A stretch of 64,000 nt of DNA from Cycas panzhihuaensis (lineage: Eukaryota > Cycadophyta), in contig CM041465.1 in the NCBI GenBank assembly GCA_023213395.1, positions 229,841,741 to 229,905,740 of the forward strand. Reading direction: 5' to 3'. This document shows positions 1-9,870 of the stretch, piece by piece (position 1 is the stretch's first letter; the number at the start of each line of letters is the position of its first letter). Below the pieces are notes generated by a model that saw nothing but the letters and a program-made list of their open reading frames with translations, did no database searches and had not been told where the DNA came from. The position numbers and the translations under genes were made by a program.

Positions 1-201
1 TCAAAACTATTGAAGAAGGAAGGGGGATGTGTTTGCTCACAGGACAAGAAGGTAGAAGCAACAAGCATTATTTAGAAACATAGAACCACAATCCTTTGAA
101 AAAGCAAAGGATCACGTAGAATGGTAAGCAACACTGGATGCTAAAATGGAATTAATCGCCAAAAATCAAACTTGGGAGCTAGTCAATTTACCTAAGGACA
201 A
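1..201 (+). pseudogene. outer copia pol fragment, left part (integrase-RT linker and RT start)
   Basis: The translation matches the linker and the first reverse-transcriptase residues of the other copia copies here (KTIEEG-type start, then NQTWEL near the end), with an in-frame stop at about 125. It is cut at 201 by element A. Joining it to the sequence after 5427 at a single copy of the 5-bp duplication keeps the frame open through the well-known NCKW motif, so both parts belong to one older element whose 5' half lies outside the window. Confidence 0.85.
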
Positions 202-415
202 TGTTAAAATGTAATGTTTTATCTAGACAAAGAGGGGTCATGTTGACTCACCCCTTAAAATGTAACTCCAAATAGGAGTTGTGACACTTAGCAGCCTCAT
301 GTAGGTCAGTTACATTTCTATTTGTAACGGTCATCTCAGTGATGTATATTTAAGAGGAATGAGACTCCATGTAATATCAAGTTCTGATCTTCATTCATCA
401 AAGCCGGGCTTATCA
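202..415 (+). repeat. 5' LTR of copia A
   Basis: Starts TGTTAAAATG and ends TTATCA directly before the PBS. About 170 bp repeat nearly exactly at 5230-5400. It keeps a TATA-like segment that the 3' copy has lost. Confidence 0.9.
345..354 (+). promoter_or_regulatory. TATA-like box in the 5' LTR of copia A
   Basis: TATATTTAAG lies in the second half of the LTR, where the U3 promoter is expected. It falls in a segment of about 27 bp (roughly 329-355) missing from the 3' LTR. Promoter activity is inferred. Confidence 0.45.
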
Positions 416-430
416 TGGTATCAGAGTAGG
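416..430 (+). other. primer-binding site of copia A
   Basis: TGGTATCAGAGTAGG follows the LTR end directly. TGGTATCAGAG is the usual plant copia complement to the 3' end of initiator tRNA-Met, the minus-strand primer. Confidence 0.85.
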
Positions 431-1111
431 TTATCCTGCCTACTTGAGAGAGGGTCCTTCGTGTGTAATAGAGTCTGTTCTGAGAGAGACAAGGAAGCCT
501 GCAACACAGGAGACAAATTGAAAGTGAAGTGAAGGATCCAACAAATCCAGAAATATACCTGAGGACCACAGGAAGTACCGTACGGCCATCATTTGAATCG
601 CAATCGACGGACCAAAAAAATCAAACTTCTCAAATCGAGCTAAAATTTGGCCAGCAAGTAGATCTTGACCTCCTCTTCAACTTTTCCTTCTAGATCGAAG
701 TCATTTGAAGAAGTTTTGATAGGGTTTTGGACCCTTTATCAGCCACATGGGTTTGGAGGTATTTCAGTAAATTTCTCCCAAACTTTTTGAAATTCCTAAG
801 TCAAATCTGTTTTGTAAACTCAGTGTCTGGGTATTACAAAAGTTTTGTGACAGACTTTGAGGAATTCTATGAAGTATTTTTTAAATTACAAGCAAAAATG
901 TGTTGTGCCCTAATTACGTTTTCCAGTCTTTCGGGTCGATTTTCTCCTCATCCATAAACTGTTTTGGAAAACTAATATCAGATCCGTGATCCTCATCTCA
1001 TAACCTCTCTTTTCAAGTATATATTGTACAATTCCATACAAGTTCAATTCCGTACGGAAATCCGTACCATGTATGGCCTGCACTATGTCTCTTAGTATCT
1101 CAGCTGTCAAA
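431..1111 (+). other. 5' leader of copia A
   Basis: Untranslated region between PBS and gag. It carries two GTAC-rich clusters, at 575-585 (GTACCGTACGG) and 1025-1075, the second about 40 bp before the gag start. The same pair occurs in the leaders of B, D, L and H, which suggests a conserved RNA element such as a dimerisation or packaging site (inference). Confidence 0.6.
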
Positions 1112-2055
1112 ATGGCTTCAGGCCTTTTCTCTCTGCTAGAATCAGAAAAATTAACTGATTCAAACTATCATGTTTGGAAAATTAAAGTAGAAACTGTCTT
1201 AAAAATAAAAAATGCTTGGAATATTACAATTGGGACTGAGACTTGTCCAAAGGACTCAGATGCTAAATTGGCCAACTGGGAAGAAAGAAGCAATATAGGT
1301 GTGCACATTTTGAAAATGTCGATTTCTGGCTCAATTCTGATATATGTTGAAAAGCTGAATTTGTCCTCTGACATTTGGAAATGTCTTGAGAACCTGTATG
1401 GACAGAAAAATAAAGCAAGAATAATTGCTCTCAAGGAAGAATTGTATAGACTGCATATGAAGGAAAATGAAAATGTAACAGATTTTATGCACAAGGTTGT
1501 TTCAATACGAAATAATTTATCAAGTGCAGGAGGTTTGATTTCCAAACAAGAGCTGGTAGAACCAATAACAGCCAAGCTCCCAAAGTCTTTCGATACAACC
1601 ATTAACACCATTATAAATACTGAAAAAATAAATAAAATAACTCTTGATGAATTGATGGGATTATCATGGAGACAGAACAAAGGAATAAGAGATATGAAGA
1701 CTCCTCAGAATTTGAAGATGCCTTTATGTCCAGATTGAACCTGGGCTCACGCAGCAGAAACCAAACCCGTGGACGAAGCATAACACCTGACTTCAAAGGG
1801 TGAGGCCAGTGGCAAGACTCTAGGGGATGTGGACGAAGTAGAGACCTAAGGATTTGTTTCAATTGCGGAAGGACCAGGCACATCTCCAGTGCATGTAGAA
1901 TCTTTGACATATGTTACCATTGTGGATAAGCTGGACATTACCCTTACCAGTACCCTCAGCGAAGAAGTGAGATTCAGAAAGGGAAAAGACCTATTGGTGG
2001 CTACAGCAAAGAGAAAGCAGATGAAGATGAAGAAGAGACTGCCTTCATTGTTGCC
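1112..2055 (+). pseudogene. gag: copia A gag (capsid and nucleocapsid), frameshifted
   Basis: The start at 1112 (MASGLF) is preferred over the in-frame ATG at 1073 because the homologous gags in B, D and L also begin MA-S/A-x-x. The region has the copia gag pattern (NYHVWKIKVETVL, then a long helical stretch). A one-base shift near 1672 throws the frame off shortly before the Arg/Gly-rich tail. A CCHC zinc knuckle (C-x2-C-x4-H-x4-C) is intact at 1855-1896; the second knuckle carries a stop. The product would form the virus-like particle and bind genomic RNA. No functional protein is expected. Confidence 0.85.
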
Positions 2056-2380
2056 TTGGCTTCCAACCTCAAAGACAATGACACATGGTACGTTGATTTA
2101 GGAGCTTCAAGACACATGACCAGTCATGAAGATTGGTTTGAGACATTGGAACCCTATAACCTTGATAGATCAGTCGAAGTGGGTGATAAATATGCTCTTG
2201 ATATAAAAGGAATTGGAACCATTGCTGTCAACTTGCAAGGAAATGTCAAAAAAATCGAAAACGTTTTATTGGTTCCTGATTTAAAAATGAACCTTCTTTC
2301 TGTTTCCCAACTTAGTAAAAAGGGATTGAGAACCATCTTTGATGAAGATGGATACTGCTATATTCTGGACATGAAAAAGA
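2056..2380 (+). pseudogene. copia A protease, active site mutated
   Basis: WYVD at 2086-2097 leads into an aspartic protease site that reads D-L-G-A (2095-2106) instead of D-S-G-A, a one-base change of TCA to TTA. The downstream ASRHMT and NLLSVSQLS blocks are typical of copia proteases. The frame is open through to the GAG-pre-integrase zinc region, so this part decayed less than gag. Confidence 0.83.
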
Positions 2381-3013
2381 ATGGTGAAACTGTTGCAAGA
2401 GGCGTGAGATGTAATGACTTATACAAACTTCTGTCGAATCCTATACTTCCCGACCGAAAAGAAAAGCTTGTAATCGTCAAGTCTAGTAATAAAATTTGGC
2501 ATTTGAAGTATGGGCACCTTCCAATTGAGACATTGAAATTGATGAAAATTTCTAAAATGGTGAATGGATTACCTTGTATCTCTTCTGATAACTTTGTTTG
2601 TAAAAGCTGTCAATTTGGGAAACAACACTGACTCCCTTTCAAGGAAAGCACCTGGAAGACAGAATCAAGGTTGGAGCTAATTCATACAGACCTCTGTGGT
2701 CCCATCTCACCACTTACTATTAATGGATGCAGATATTTTTTGACCTTCATTGATGACTTTACTCGAAAGGTATAGGTCTACTTTCTCCACAACAAATCAG
2801 AAGTTTTTGAAATATTTAAAGAGTTCAAAGCAGAAGCAGAAATGGAGGTAGAAGCAAAAATTAAATGCATTTGATCAGGCGGAGGAGGTGAATATATATC
2901 AAAAGAGTTCCAGAACTACTGCAGAATTCATGGAATCCGCAGACAGGTTACAACTCCATACACACCACAATCAAACGCAGAAAGCGTAAAGAAAAAACAG
3001 AACCTTAATAGAA
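2381..3013 (+). pseudogene. copia A GAG-pre-integrase and integrase core, with stops
   Basis: The HHCC-type zinc region (WHLKYGHL ... CKSCQFGKQH) ends at a TGA (2629-2631) where homologues have Arg, as expected for CpG decay. The core follows: HTDLCGP (first catalytic Asp), a TAG at 2773-2775 in place of Trp, a TGA at 2872-2874 in place of Arg, and GGC at 2878-2880 where the second catalytic Asp should be. A frameshift lies just before 3014. Confidence 0.85.
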
Positions 3014-3736
3014 ATGGCAAGAAGCATGGTCTATGAAAAAGGTGTACCAAAAAACTACTGGGCAGAAGCAGTGAGTACAGCATGTTATCTCATAAATCGG
3101 TGTCCAACAAAGGCCTTAAAAAATATCACTCCAGAAGAAGCTTGGACGGGCAGAAAACCTGATGTAAGTTCACTCAAAGTTTTTGGGAGGCAAGCCTTTG
3201 TTCATATACCAGATAAAAAAAGGTCTAAATTAGATGCAAAAAGCATAGAATGTATTATGATAGGATATAGTAAAAATTCAAAGGCCTACAAATGCATAGA
3301 TCCTAGAACCAACAAAATCTATGTGAGTAGAGATGTAGTTTTTAATGAAGGAGATAGTGAATCTGGACAAATCAGAATAATTGACGAAGGAGAGAAGATT
3401 GCCGAACAAGAAATTACAAAGATCGATCAAGAAATTGAGAAAGAACCTACTGCTAAGGTAACAACAGAGGAAGTTTCAATTTCTCTTCCTACATCCAGCC
3501 AAAATCAAACAGGAGTGATAATAAATCAACCGGCAGATGAAACTGTCAATCTAGAAGAACTCGGTACTAAAGAGGCCGCACAAAAACAAAAGAAGCTGCC
3601 CAGATGGTACATTAAAATAATTGAGGAAGGACAAGGTACTGTAATGGAACACAGAACAAGAAGTCAAAAACCTAAAGCCTTGTTAACCAACGTCGAACCT
3701 CAGACATTTCAAGAAGCCCAAGAAGAACAGGTATGA
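3014..3736 (+). pseudogene. copia A integrase C-terminal part and linker
   Basis: Open for 240 codons. It begins with MARSM, the end of the integrase core, then [19 protein letters not shown] and IECIMIGYS, the conserved copia integrase C-terminal blocks. A charged, low-complexity linker follows and leads to the RT. A TGA at 3734-3736 separates it from the RT frame. Confidence 0.85.
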
Positions 3737-4520
3737 AAAACAGCCATGGATAATGAAATGGACTCAATCAAAAGAAATCAGACATGGGAATTGGTAGAAT
3801 TACCAGTCAATAAATCTGCAATCAGTTGTAAATTGGTCTATAAGACTAAAGAACAACTAAATGGCAAAATAGAAAAATATAAGGCTAGATTGGTTGCAAA
3901 AGGATACACTCAAACAGCCGAAGTAGACTTAGATGAGACTTTCTCTCCTGTTCCTAAAATGAATACAGTAAGAACAGTGATTGCTCTGGCTGCAACTCAA
4001 AACTGGAAAATCTTTCAACTAGATGTAAAGAGTGCCATCTTGAATGGAGAACTAGAAGAAGAGGTCTACATGAAACAGCCTGAGGGATATGTTAAAGCAG
4101 GACAGGAGAATCTAGTGTGCAAACTAAAAAAGGCACTATACGGGCTGAAACAAGCTCCTCGAGCCTAGTACGCCAAACTAGATTGTTTTCTGGAAGGAAA
4201 CAAGTTTGAACATTGTGATTCAGACCCCAATCTGTACATAAGGAAAAAGGAGGGCAAAGTCACAATAATTGTTGTTTATGTTGATGATATGCTAGTCACT
4301 GGTAGTGATAACAAAGGCTCTGAAGACATAAAAGAACAACTTCAACAAAAGTTTGAGATGACAGACCTAGGTCTTTGGAATTACTACCTGGGTCTGGAGA
4401 TAGGACAACAACATAATTGTATAACTCTATCCCAGAGTAAATACATCAAAAGTCTACTTATCAGATTCCAAATGGAAAACTACAATCCCTGCGCCACACC
4501 CATGGAAACAAATTGTGAAT
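3737..4520 (+). pseudogene. copia A reverse transcriptase
   Basis: [17 protein letters not shown] and [20 protein letters not shown] are all present. A TAG at 4166-4168 replaces the Trp after QAPRA. The catalytic YVDD is intact at 4277-4288, followed by FEMTDLG and YLGLEI. RNA-dependent DNA synthesis would occur in the particle, but the stop prevents it here. Confidence 0.9.
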
Positions 4521-5222
4521 TGATAGTAGATGAAATGGAAGAAGGAGCAAATATCACTGCATGCACAAATGATCTAAGTCTCGATCTACACCGACAAAGA
4601 ACTGTGCCTGACATATCTTACTCAGTTGGACTTGTGTCCAGATATATGCAGAATCCAAAATTAAGACACGGGAAGGCCATAAAACGAATTCTGAGATATC
4701 TTAAGGGTACCATAAATCTGAAATTGGTGTATCCAAAAGGAGGTTCAACAAAATTGTCGGGATACTGCGACTCCGACTGGGTAGGAGACGGGGAACAAAG
4801 AAAGTCCACGAGTGGATACTGCTTTTCCGGGTCCTTTAACAATATCATGGTGTAGCAAGAAGCAAGCCATTGTTGCATTGTCTTCCATCAAGGTAATACA
4901 AAGCGACTATTGCGAGAATGTGCGAAGGTGTTTGGCTAAGACAACTTCGCTTGATTTAGAACAACAACAGAAAGAAGCAACTCCTCTCAAATGTGATAAT
5001 CAGAGCACCATCAAACTGACTAAAAATTCAGTCCTTCATGCAAGAACCAAGCATATAGAAGTTCATCATCATTTCATAAGGGAAAAAGTACACAACAAGG
5101 AAATTGACTTACAATATTGTTCGTCTTCAGAACAAGTTGCAGATCTTCTGACAAAATCTCTTGGAAAAGAAAGATTTCAATATCTAAGAAACAAACTAGG
5201 GTTACTGGAGATAAAACATTAA
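4521..5222 (+). pseudogene. copia A RNase H and C-terminus
   Basis: DISYSVGLVSRYM and RILRYLKGT form the RT-RNase H connection; GYCDSDWVGD is the first RNase H Asp block. Frameshifts near 4830 and in 4890-4960 scramble the SSTEAEY block. The tail (HARTKHIEVHHHFIREKV, QVADLLTKSL) is intact up to the stop at 5220-5222. Confidence 0.87.
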
Positions 5223-5229
5223 GAGAGGG
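5221..5229 (+). other. polypurine tract of copia A
   Basis: AAGAGAGGG directly before the 3' LTR, the plus-strand primer site. It overlaps the last base of the RNase H stop codon. Confidence 0.8.
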
Positions 5230-5422
5230 TGTTAAAATGTAATGTTTTATCTAGACAAAAAGGGGTCATGTTGACTCACCCCTTAAAATGTAACTCCAAA
5301 TAGGAGTTGTGACACTTGGCAGCCTCATGTAGGTCAGTTACATTTCTATTTGTAACAGTGGAATGAGACTCCATGTAATATCAAGTTCTGATCTTCATTC
5401 TGTCTAAGTCAGTTTTCTATCA
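5230..5422 (+). repeat. 3' LTR of copia A
   Basis: Nearly identical to the 5' LTR up to 5400, but lacks about 27 bp including the TATA-like segment. Its last 22 bp (ending CTATCA) differ from the 5' copy. The end is set by the gacaa duplication at 5423-5427. Confidence 0.82.
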
Positions 5423-6839
5423 GACAAGCCAGTGGTTAATTGCAAGTGGATATACAAAATAAAAGAAAATGTTGGTGGCAGGATAGAAAAGCATAACGGC
5501 AGACTCATAGCAAAGGGTTGTACTGAAACAACAGGGATAGGCTTCAATGAAACATTCTCACCTGTTGCCAAACACAGCACTATAAGAACCATAATTGCTT
5601 TGGCAACCCAAAACAACTGGAAAATCTACTGATTGGATGTAAAAAGTGCCTTCTTGAATGGTGAGCTAGAAGAGGAAGTCTATATGAGACAGCTAGAAGG
5701 CTACATTAAAGAGGGTCAAGAAAATCTTGTGTGCAGATTGAAGGAAATATTATATGGGTTAAAGCAAGACCGAGAGTCTGGTACGGATAATTTTCTTTCA
5801 CAAAATGGTTTTCTCAGATCTAGCTCAGATTCTAATCTATACACAAAAAAGAGAATTGGGCTAATCATAATAAATGTGGTCTATGTGTGGATGATATGAT
5901 TCTCATAGGGAGTGATACAAATTAGTATCAAGTATAATAGGTCAGCTAGAAAAAAGCTTTGAAATGATAGATTTGGGACTTCCAAGTTACTGTTTGGGAA
6001 TAGAAGTCAATCAAAGCAAGGAATCAATTACATTGTCTTAAAGCAAATACATCAAAAATTTGTTGACTAGATTTCAAATGGAAGATTGCAACAATTGTGC
6101 GACTCCCATGGAAATCAATTGTGATCTGGTTCCAAGTGATGGAGAAACTACAGTAGATGCAACTCTATACAAACAACTAATTGGAAGTCTAATTTATCTC
6201 ACTGCAATGAGACCAAACATCTCTTACTCTGTGGCTTTAGTCTCAAGATACATGCAAGAACCCAAGACAAGACACTGGAAGGCAGCCAAGAGGATACTCA
6301 GGTATTTGAAAGGAACAACCAATCTGAAACTTGTCTATCCAAAAATCAAATCAGACAAGTTAAAAGGGTTTTATGATTCAGACTGGGCTGGAGACAAAGA
6401 AAACAGAAGATCTACAAGTGGACATTACTTCATCCTAGGATCAACAACTATCTCCTAGAGCAACAAAAGACAACCAACAATTGCACTTTCATCCACTGAA
6501 GCTGAATACAAGTCAATTGTCAATGCTACTTGTGAAGTAGTCTAGCTAATGCAACTTCTACAAGATTTAGATAAACAATAGCAAGGAACAACAACTTTGT
6601 TTTATGATAACCAAAGTGCCATAAAATTGACCAAAAATCCTATACTTCATACACGAACAAAACACATAGAGGTGAATCATTATTTCACTCGAGAAAAGGT
6701 GCAAAACAAAGAAGTTGACTTGACATATTGTCCTTCAAATGAGCAAGTTGCAAATATCCTAACAAAACTGCTCAGCAAAGATAGATTTCAGGTTCTTAAA
6801 AATATAATAGGATTAAAAGGATAAAACAATAAGAGAGGT
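5423..6839 (+). pseudogene. outer copia pol fragment, right part (RT, RNase H)
   Basis: Resumes the RT interrupted at 201 (NCKWIYKIKENV). It has a stop at 5630-5632 before [17 protein letters not shown], a small insertion that breaks the YVDD box near 5886, a stop near 6038 in the LSQSKYIK block, and an otherwise good RNase H (FYDSDWAGD, then SSTEAEYKSIV in an open frame, then TKHIEVNHYFTREK). It ends with a polypurine tract AAGAGAGG just before 6840. It belongs to a sister family of A, not the same copy. Confidence 0.87.
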
Positions 6840-7050
6840 TGTTAAGATATAATGTTTTATCCTAAGGGTACTTTGAGGGTAATGTTTCAATCCCTCTTTT
6901 ATGTAACTCCTAATGTAACCTAGACACTTGTCTAACACGTGTCATCTATACTTATATCAGTTACATTTACTCATCTATATTTAACGAGGCTTCCTCCCTC
7001 ATAATATCAATCAAGTAGTTTTGTCTTGCATCTAGGTCTCAAGTTTATCA
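6840..7050 (+). repeat. 3' LTR of the outer copia element
   Basis: Starts TGTTAAGATATAATGTTTTATC, as A's LTR does, and ends TTTATCA. Its length (211 bp) fits A's 214 bp. The matching 5' LTR lies outside the window. Confidence 0.8.
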
Positions 7051-7309
7051 ATGGTAACACGGAATTGATGTAAATTGTGATATTGCTTAATAAAATAAAC
7101 GAGTTATATGGAAACTATGTCTCATATGTTATATGTGATTGGTTTATGATGATGTAATGGTTGATAGTGTTGTGATTAATGTGTTATTATGGGCTTATGT
7201 GGCATAATGTTGTATGAGCAACTCAAATGTTGACAAGAAGCCCCAAACCTAGACTATCGAAAGTGCCTTTTAACAAGTGATCCCTACAAAGAACAAAGGG
7301 AAGTCAACA
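7051..7309 (+). repeat. gypsy-type LTR 3' part, truncated
   Basis: Shares order and words with the LTR of gypsy E: TTAATAAAA-like segment, GTTATATGGAAA, GATGATGT, TGTTGACA...CCTAAACTAGACTAT, and the end AGTCAACA. The left part is missing because the outer copia element appears to have inserted into it. No PBS follows, so it is a 3' or solo LTR. Confidence 0.6.
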
Positions 7310-8154
7310 CCCATGAATTTGCTTCTTTGGAAAATATTTGAGGAATGAATTGGGGTCTGCAACTCCACTGGGATCAAACTTATAAATATTCACAAGAGAG
7401 AATTTACACGAGGCAAACTTCTAAGGAAATATTTTAGGAACAAAGCGATCTCCGCGGCTCCACCAAGCTTGAACCTATAAATATTGTCCAAAATACATAG
7501 AAATAAGCCTTAAAACAAATTACGACTTAAGGATAAAATTTCTAGGAACCTAATACCACACGCTTCCTATTAAGTATGACCATTCTACAACCGTAATAAC
7601 AATTTGAAGTGAATAAATAATTGGAAAATAGATTTTCTATGCAATTACTTCAAACATATAATCCACAGGTTTTAAGATCAACTCATAAATATTAACCCCA
7701 GAGTAATTTCGTATGGAGATAAATGATGGGTATTAATTAAAATCCAAGATCTATTAAGTTCATTCTGGTATAGATGTAATCTAATACATGTATTGGCATC
7801 CTAACAAAGACAAGATCATTCAAAGAAAGGAGAGATTACAAAATAATGTATTTTCCTTGTGAAAGGATTCTTGTATAACTATAATTAAAATCATTGTATG
7901 AAAGCCCTTGATTCTATTCAAGTCATACTACTGTAGAATCTAATTCCAAATTTTTGACTTATTATGACGAAGTTGCATGTAATAGTAAATGCAATGAAAT
8001 AGCAATGATTTGAGACCTCTAGTTAATACTTTTTGCTTGATTTTTTATAGAGACAAAATGGGAGGAGCTAAGGTGAAGAGAAAATGTATGATGGATGAAA
8101 GGTTACAACTATTTGAATTCAAGCTATGTAAATCAGCCATGAGGGAGGAAAAGA
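7310..8154. other. unassigned AT-rich DNA with an exon-like end
   Basis: No retroelement domain seen. Two similar segments near 7350-7390 and 7445-7480 share CTCCAC...ATAAATATT. The last 100 bp look like a splice acceptor (TTTTTTATAG) followed by an open frame from ATG 8059 that is interrupted by element B and resumes at 13390 (see findings). Confidence 0.4.
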
Positions 8155-8208
8155 TGTTGCAAATTAAGGAGAAGTAGAAGAATTACTGATGATTTATTAT
8201 GAGAGATC

Positions 8209-8249
<41 letters not shown>

Positions 8250-8372
8250 TAACATATTGTAACCGTCATGTGTTTGAGTGACACGTGGCAAACACTTGTC
8301 CTATGATACATAAAGAGGGGTTTTACATGAACCTCACTTACACATTCCTAGATGAAACATTATATTCCAACA
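8155..8372 (-). repeat. 3' LTR of copia B
   Basis: TGTTGCAAATTAAGG to TTCCAACA on the plus strand, matching 13193-13384. It is longer because of an AT microsatellite. The complement of the polypurine tract (ACCTCTCTTA) follows at 8373-8382. Confidence 0.88.
8212..8246. repeat. AT dinucleotide microsatellite inside the LTR
   Basis: About 17 AT units, against only about five in the other LTR of the same element. It sits at the likely TATA position. Confidence 0.95.
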
Positions 8373-8382
8373 ACCTCTCTTA

Positions 8383-9000
8383 ATGTTTCATCCTTTCAAT
8401 CCTATTTTATCTCTAAAAATTAGGAACTTGCCTTTGCTAAGAGGCTTTGTTAAAATATCTGCAATCTATTCATTCGTTGAACAGTATGTTAAATCAATTT
8501 CTTTGTTTTGCACCTTTTCTCTTAATGAAGTGGTGATGCACTTCAATGTGCTTTGTTCAAGCATGGAGAACTGGATTCTTGGTAAGTTCAATAACACTTT
8601 GATTGTCACAAAATAGGGTGGTTGACTCATTTTGTTGTTGATCTAAGTCTGATAGCAGTTGTCTGAGCCAAACTGCTTCACAAATTGCACTGACCACTGA
8701 CTTGTATTTGAATTTTGTAGATGATAGAGCAATTGTAGGTTGTCTTTTGCTACTCCAAGAGATTGTTGTTGATCCAAGGAAGAAACAATAACCACTTGTT
8801 GATCTTCTTTTCTTTCTGTCTCCAGCCCAGTCTAAGTCACAATATACAATTAGTTTACATGTTCTCAATTTTGGATATGTGAGTTTTAGATTAGTTGTTC
8901 CTTTTAAGTATCTGAGTATTCTTTTTGTTGCTTTCCAATGTCTCACCTTTCAATCCTATATATATTTTGAAACTAGACTTACTGAATATGAGATGTCATA
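8383..9000 (-). pseudogene. copia B RNase H
   Basis: On the minus strand: [58 protein letters not shown], then LFCDNQSVIELTKNPVLHA. The first Asp block reads C-D-L-D-W instead of C-D-S-D-W. The last 150 bases, with the tail before the LTR, are frameshifted. Confidence 0.85.
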
Positions 9001-9870
9001 TCTAGTTGCGATGAGATATATCAAGCTACCTATCAGTTGCCTGTACAATGTTCCATTAATTACAGATTCACCTTCATCTGGAGTGAGATCATAGCCTACT
9101 TCCATATGAGTGATGCAACTGTTGCTTTCTTCCATCTTGAATTTCAATACCAGATTTGCAGATTTTTAATGTATCTAATCTAGGACAAGGAAATTGAATC
9201 TTCCTTTTGACCAACCTCTATCCCTAGATAGTAGTTCAACAGCCCTAGATCCGTCATCTCAAAGCCCTTTTACAACTGAGTCCTTATATTGGCTATTGAC
9301 TCAATATCATTACCTATGAGAATCATATTATCTACATAAATTGTAATGACAGTGATTAGTCCTTGTCTTTTTTTTGGTGTATAGATTAGAGTTAGAGCTG
9401 CACCTACAAAAGCCATTCTGGATGAGATATTTGTCTAACTTTGCATACCAGGCCCTTGGGGCTTGTTTTAGCTCATACAATGCCTTTTTCAGCCTGCAAA
9501 CAAGATTTTCTTTCCCATGCTGGACAAATCCTTCAGGCTATCTCATGTAGATTTCCTCCTCAAGTTCACCGTTTAAGAAGGTGCTTTTTACATCCAACCG
9601 ATAAATTTTCTAGTTGTTCTAAGCTATCGGGGCTATTATTGCTCTTACAGTGTCCAATTTGGCTATTGGTGAGAATGTCTCCTCATAGTCTATTCCAGCA
9701 ATCTAAGTGTATCCTTTGGCTACTAGCTTGGCCTTATATTTGCTTATTTTTCCATTAGCATCTTCCTTTATTTTAAATACCCACTTGCAATTGACCATTG
9801 GTTTTCCTGCAGGTAAATTTACTAGTTCCCAGGTCTGATTTTTAGACATTGACTCCATCTCTTCATTCAT
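9001..9870 (-). pseudogene. copia B reverse transcriptase
   Basis: TPDEGES and QLIGSLIYLIATRYDISYSV mark the C-terminal part; NCKWVFKIKED-like and [10 protein letters not shown]-like residues mark the N-terminal part in broken frames. The catalytic box at 9327-9338 reads Y-V-D-N, a change in the second essential Asp. Many stops occur between 9440 and 9860. Confidence 0.82.

Larger units (their letters stand above)
202..5422 (+). mobile_element. copia LTR retrotransposon A, full length but dead
   Basis: Order is LTR, tRNA-Met-type PBS, leader, gag with zinc knuckle, protease, GAG-pre-integrase, integrase, reverse transcriptase, RNase H, polypurine tract, LTR: the standard Ty1/copia order (protease-integrase-RT-RNase H). 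It is flanked by perfect gacaa duplications (197-201 and 5423-5427) and sits inside an older copia RT domain. The coding part is broken by at least four stops and several frameshifts, so it cannot move alone. Exact lineage within copia was not assigned. Confidence 0.93.

Noticed and set aside
416-430. tRNA-like sequence
   Set aside because: This and the matching sites in B, D, H and L are only complements of the last bases of a tRNA, located directly after LTRs. They are primer-binding sites, not tRNA genes.
1168-1680. 170-codon open frame on the minus strand
   Set aside because: Exactly antisense to the copia A gag, whose coding strand shows clear gag motifs; the reverse translation has no domain.
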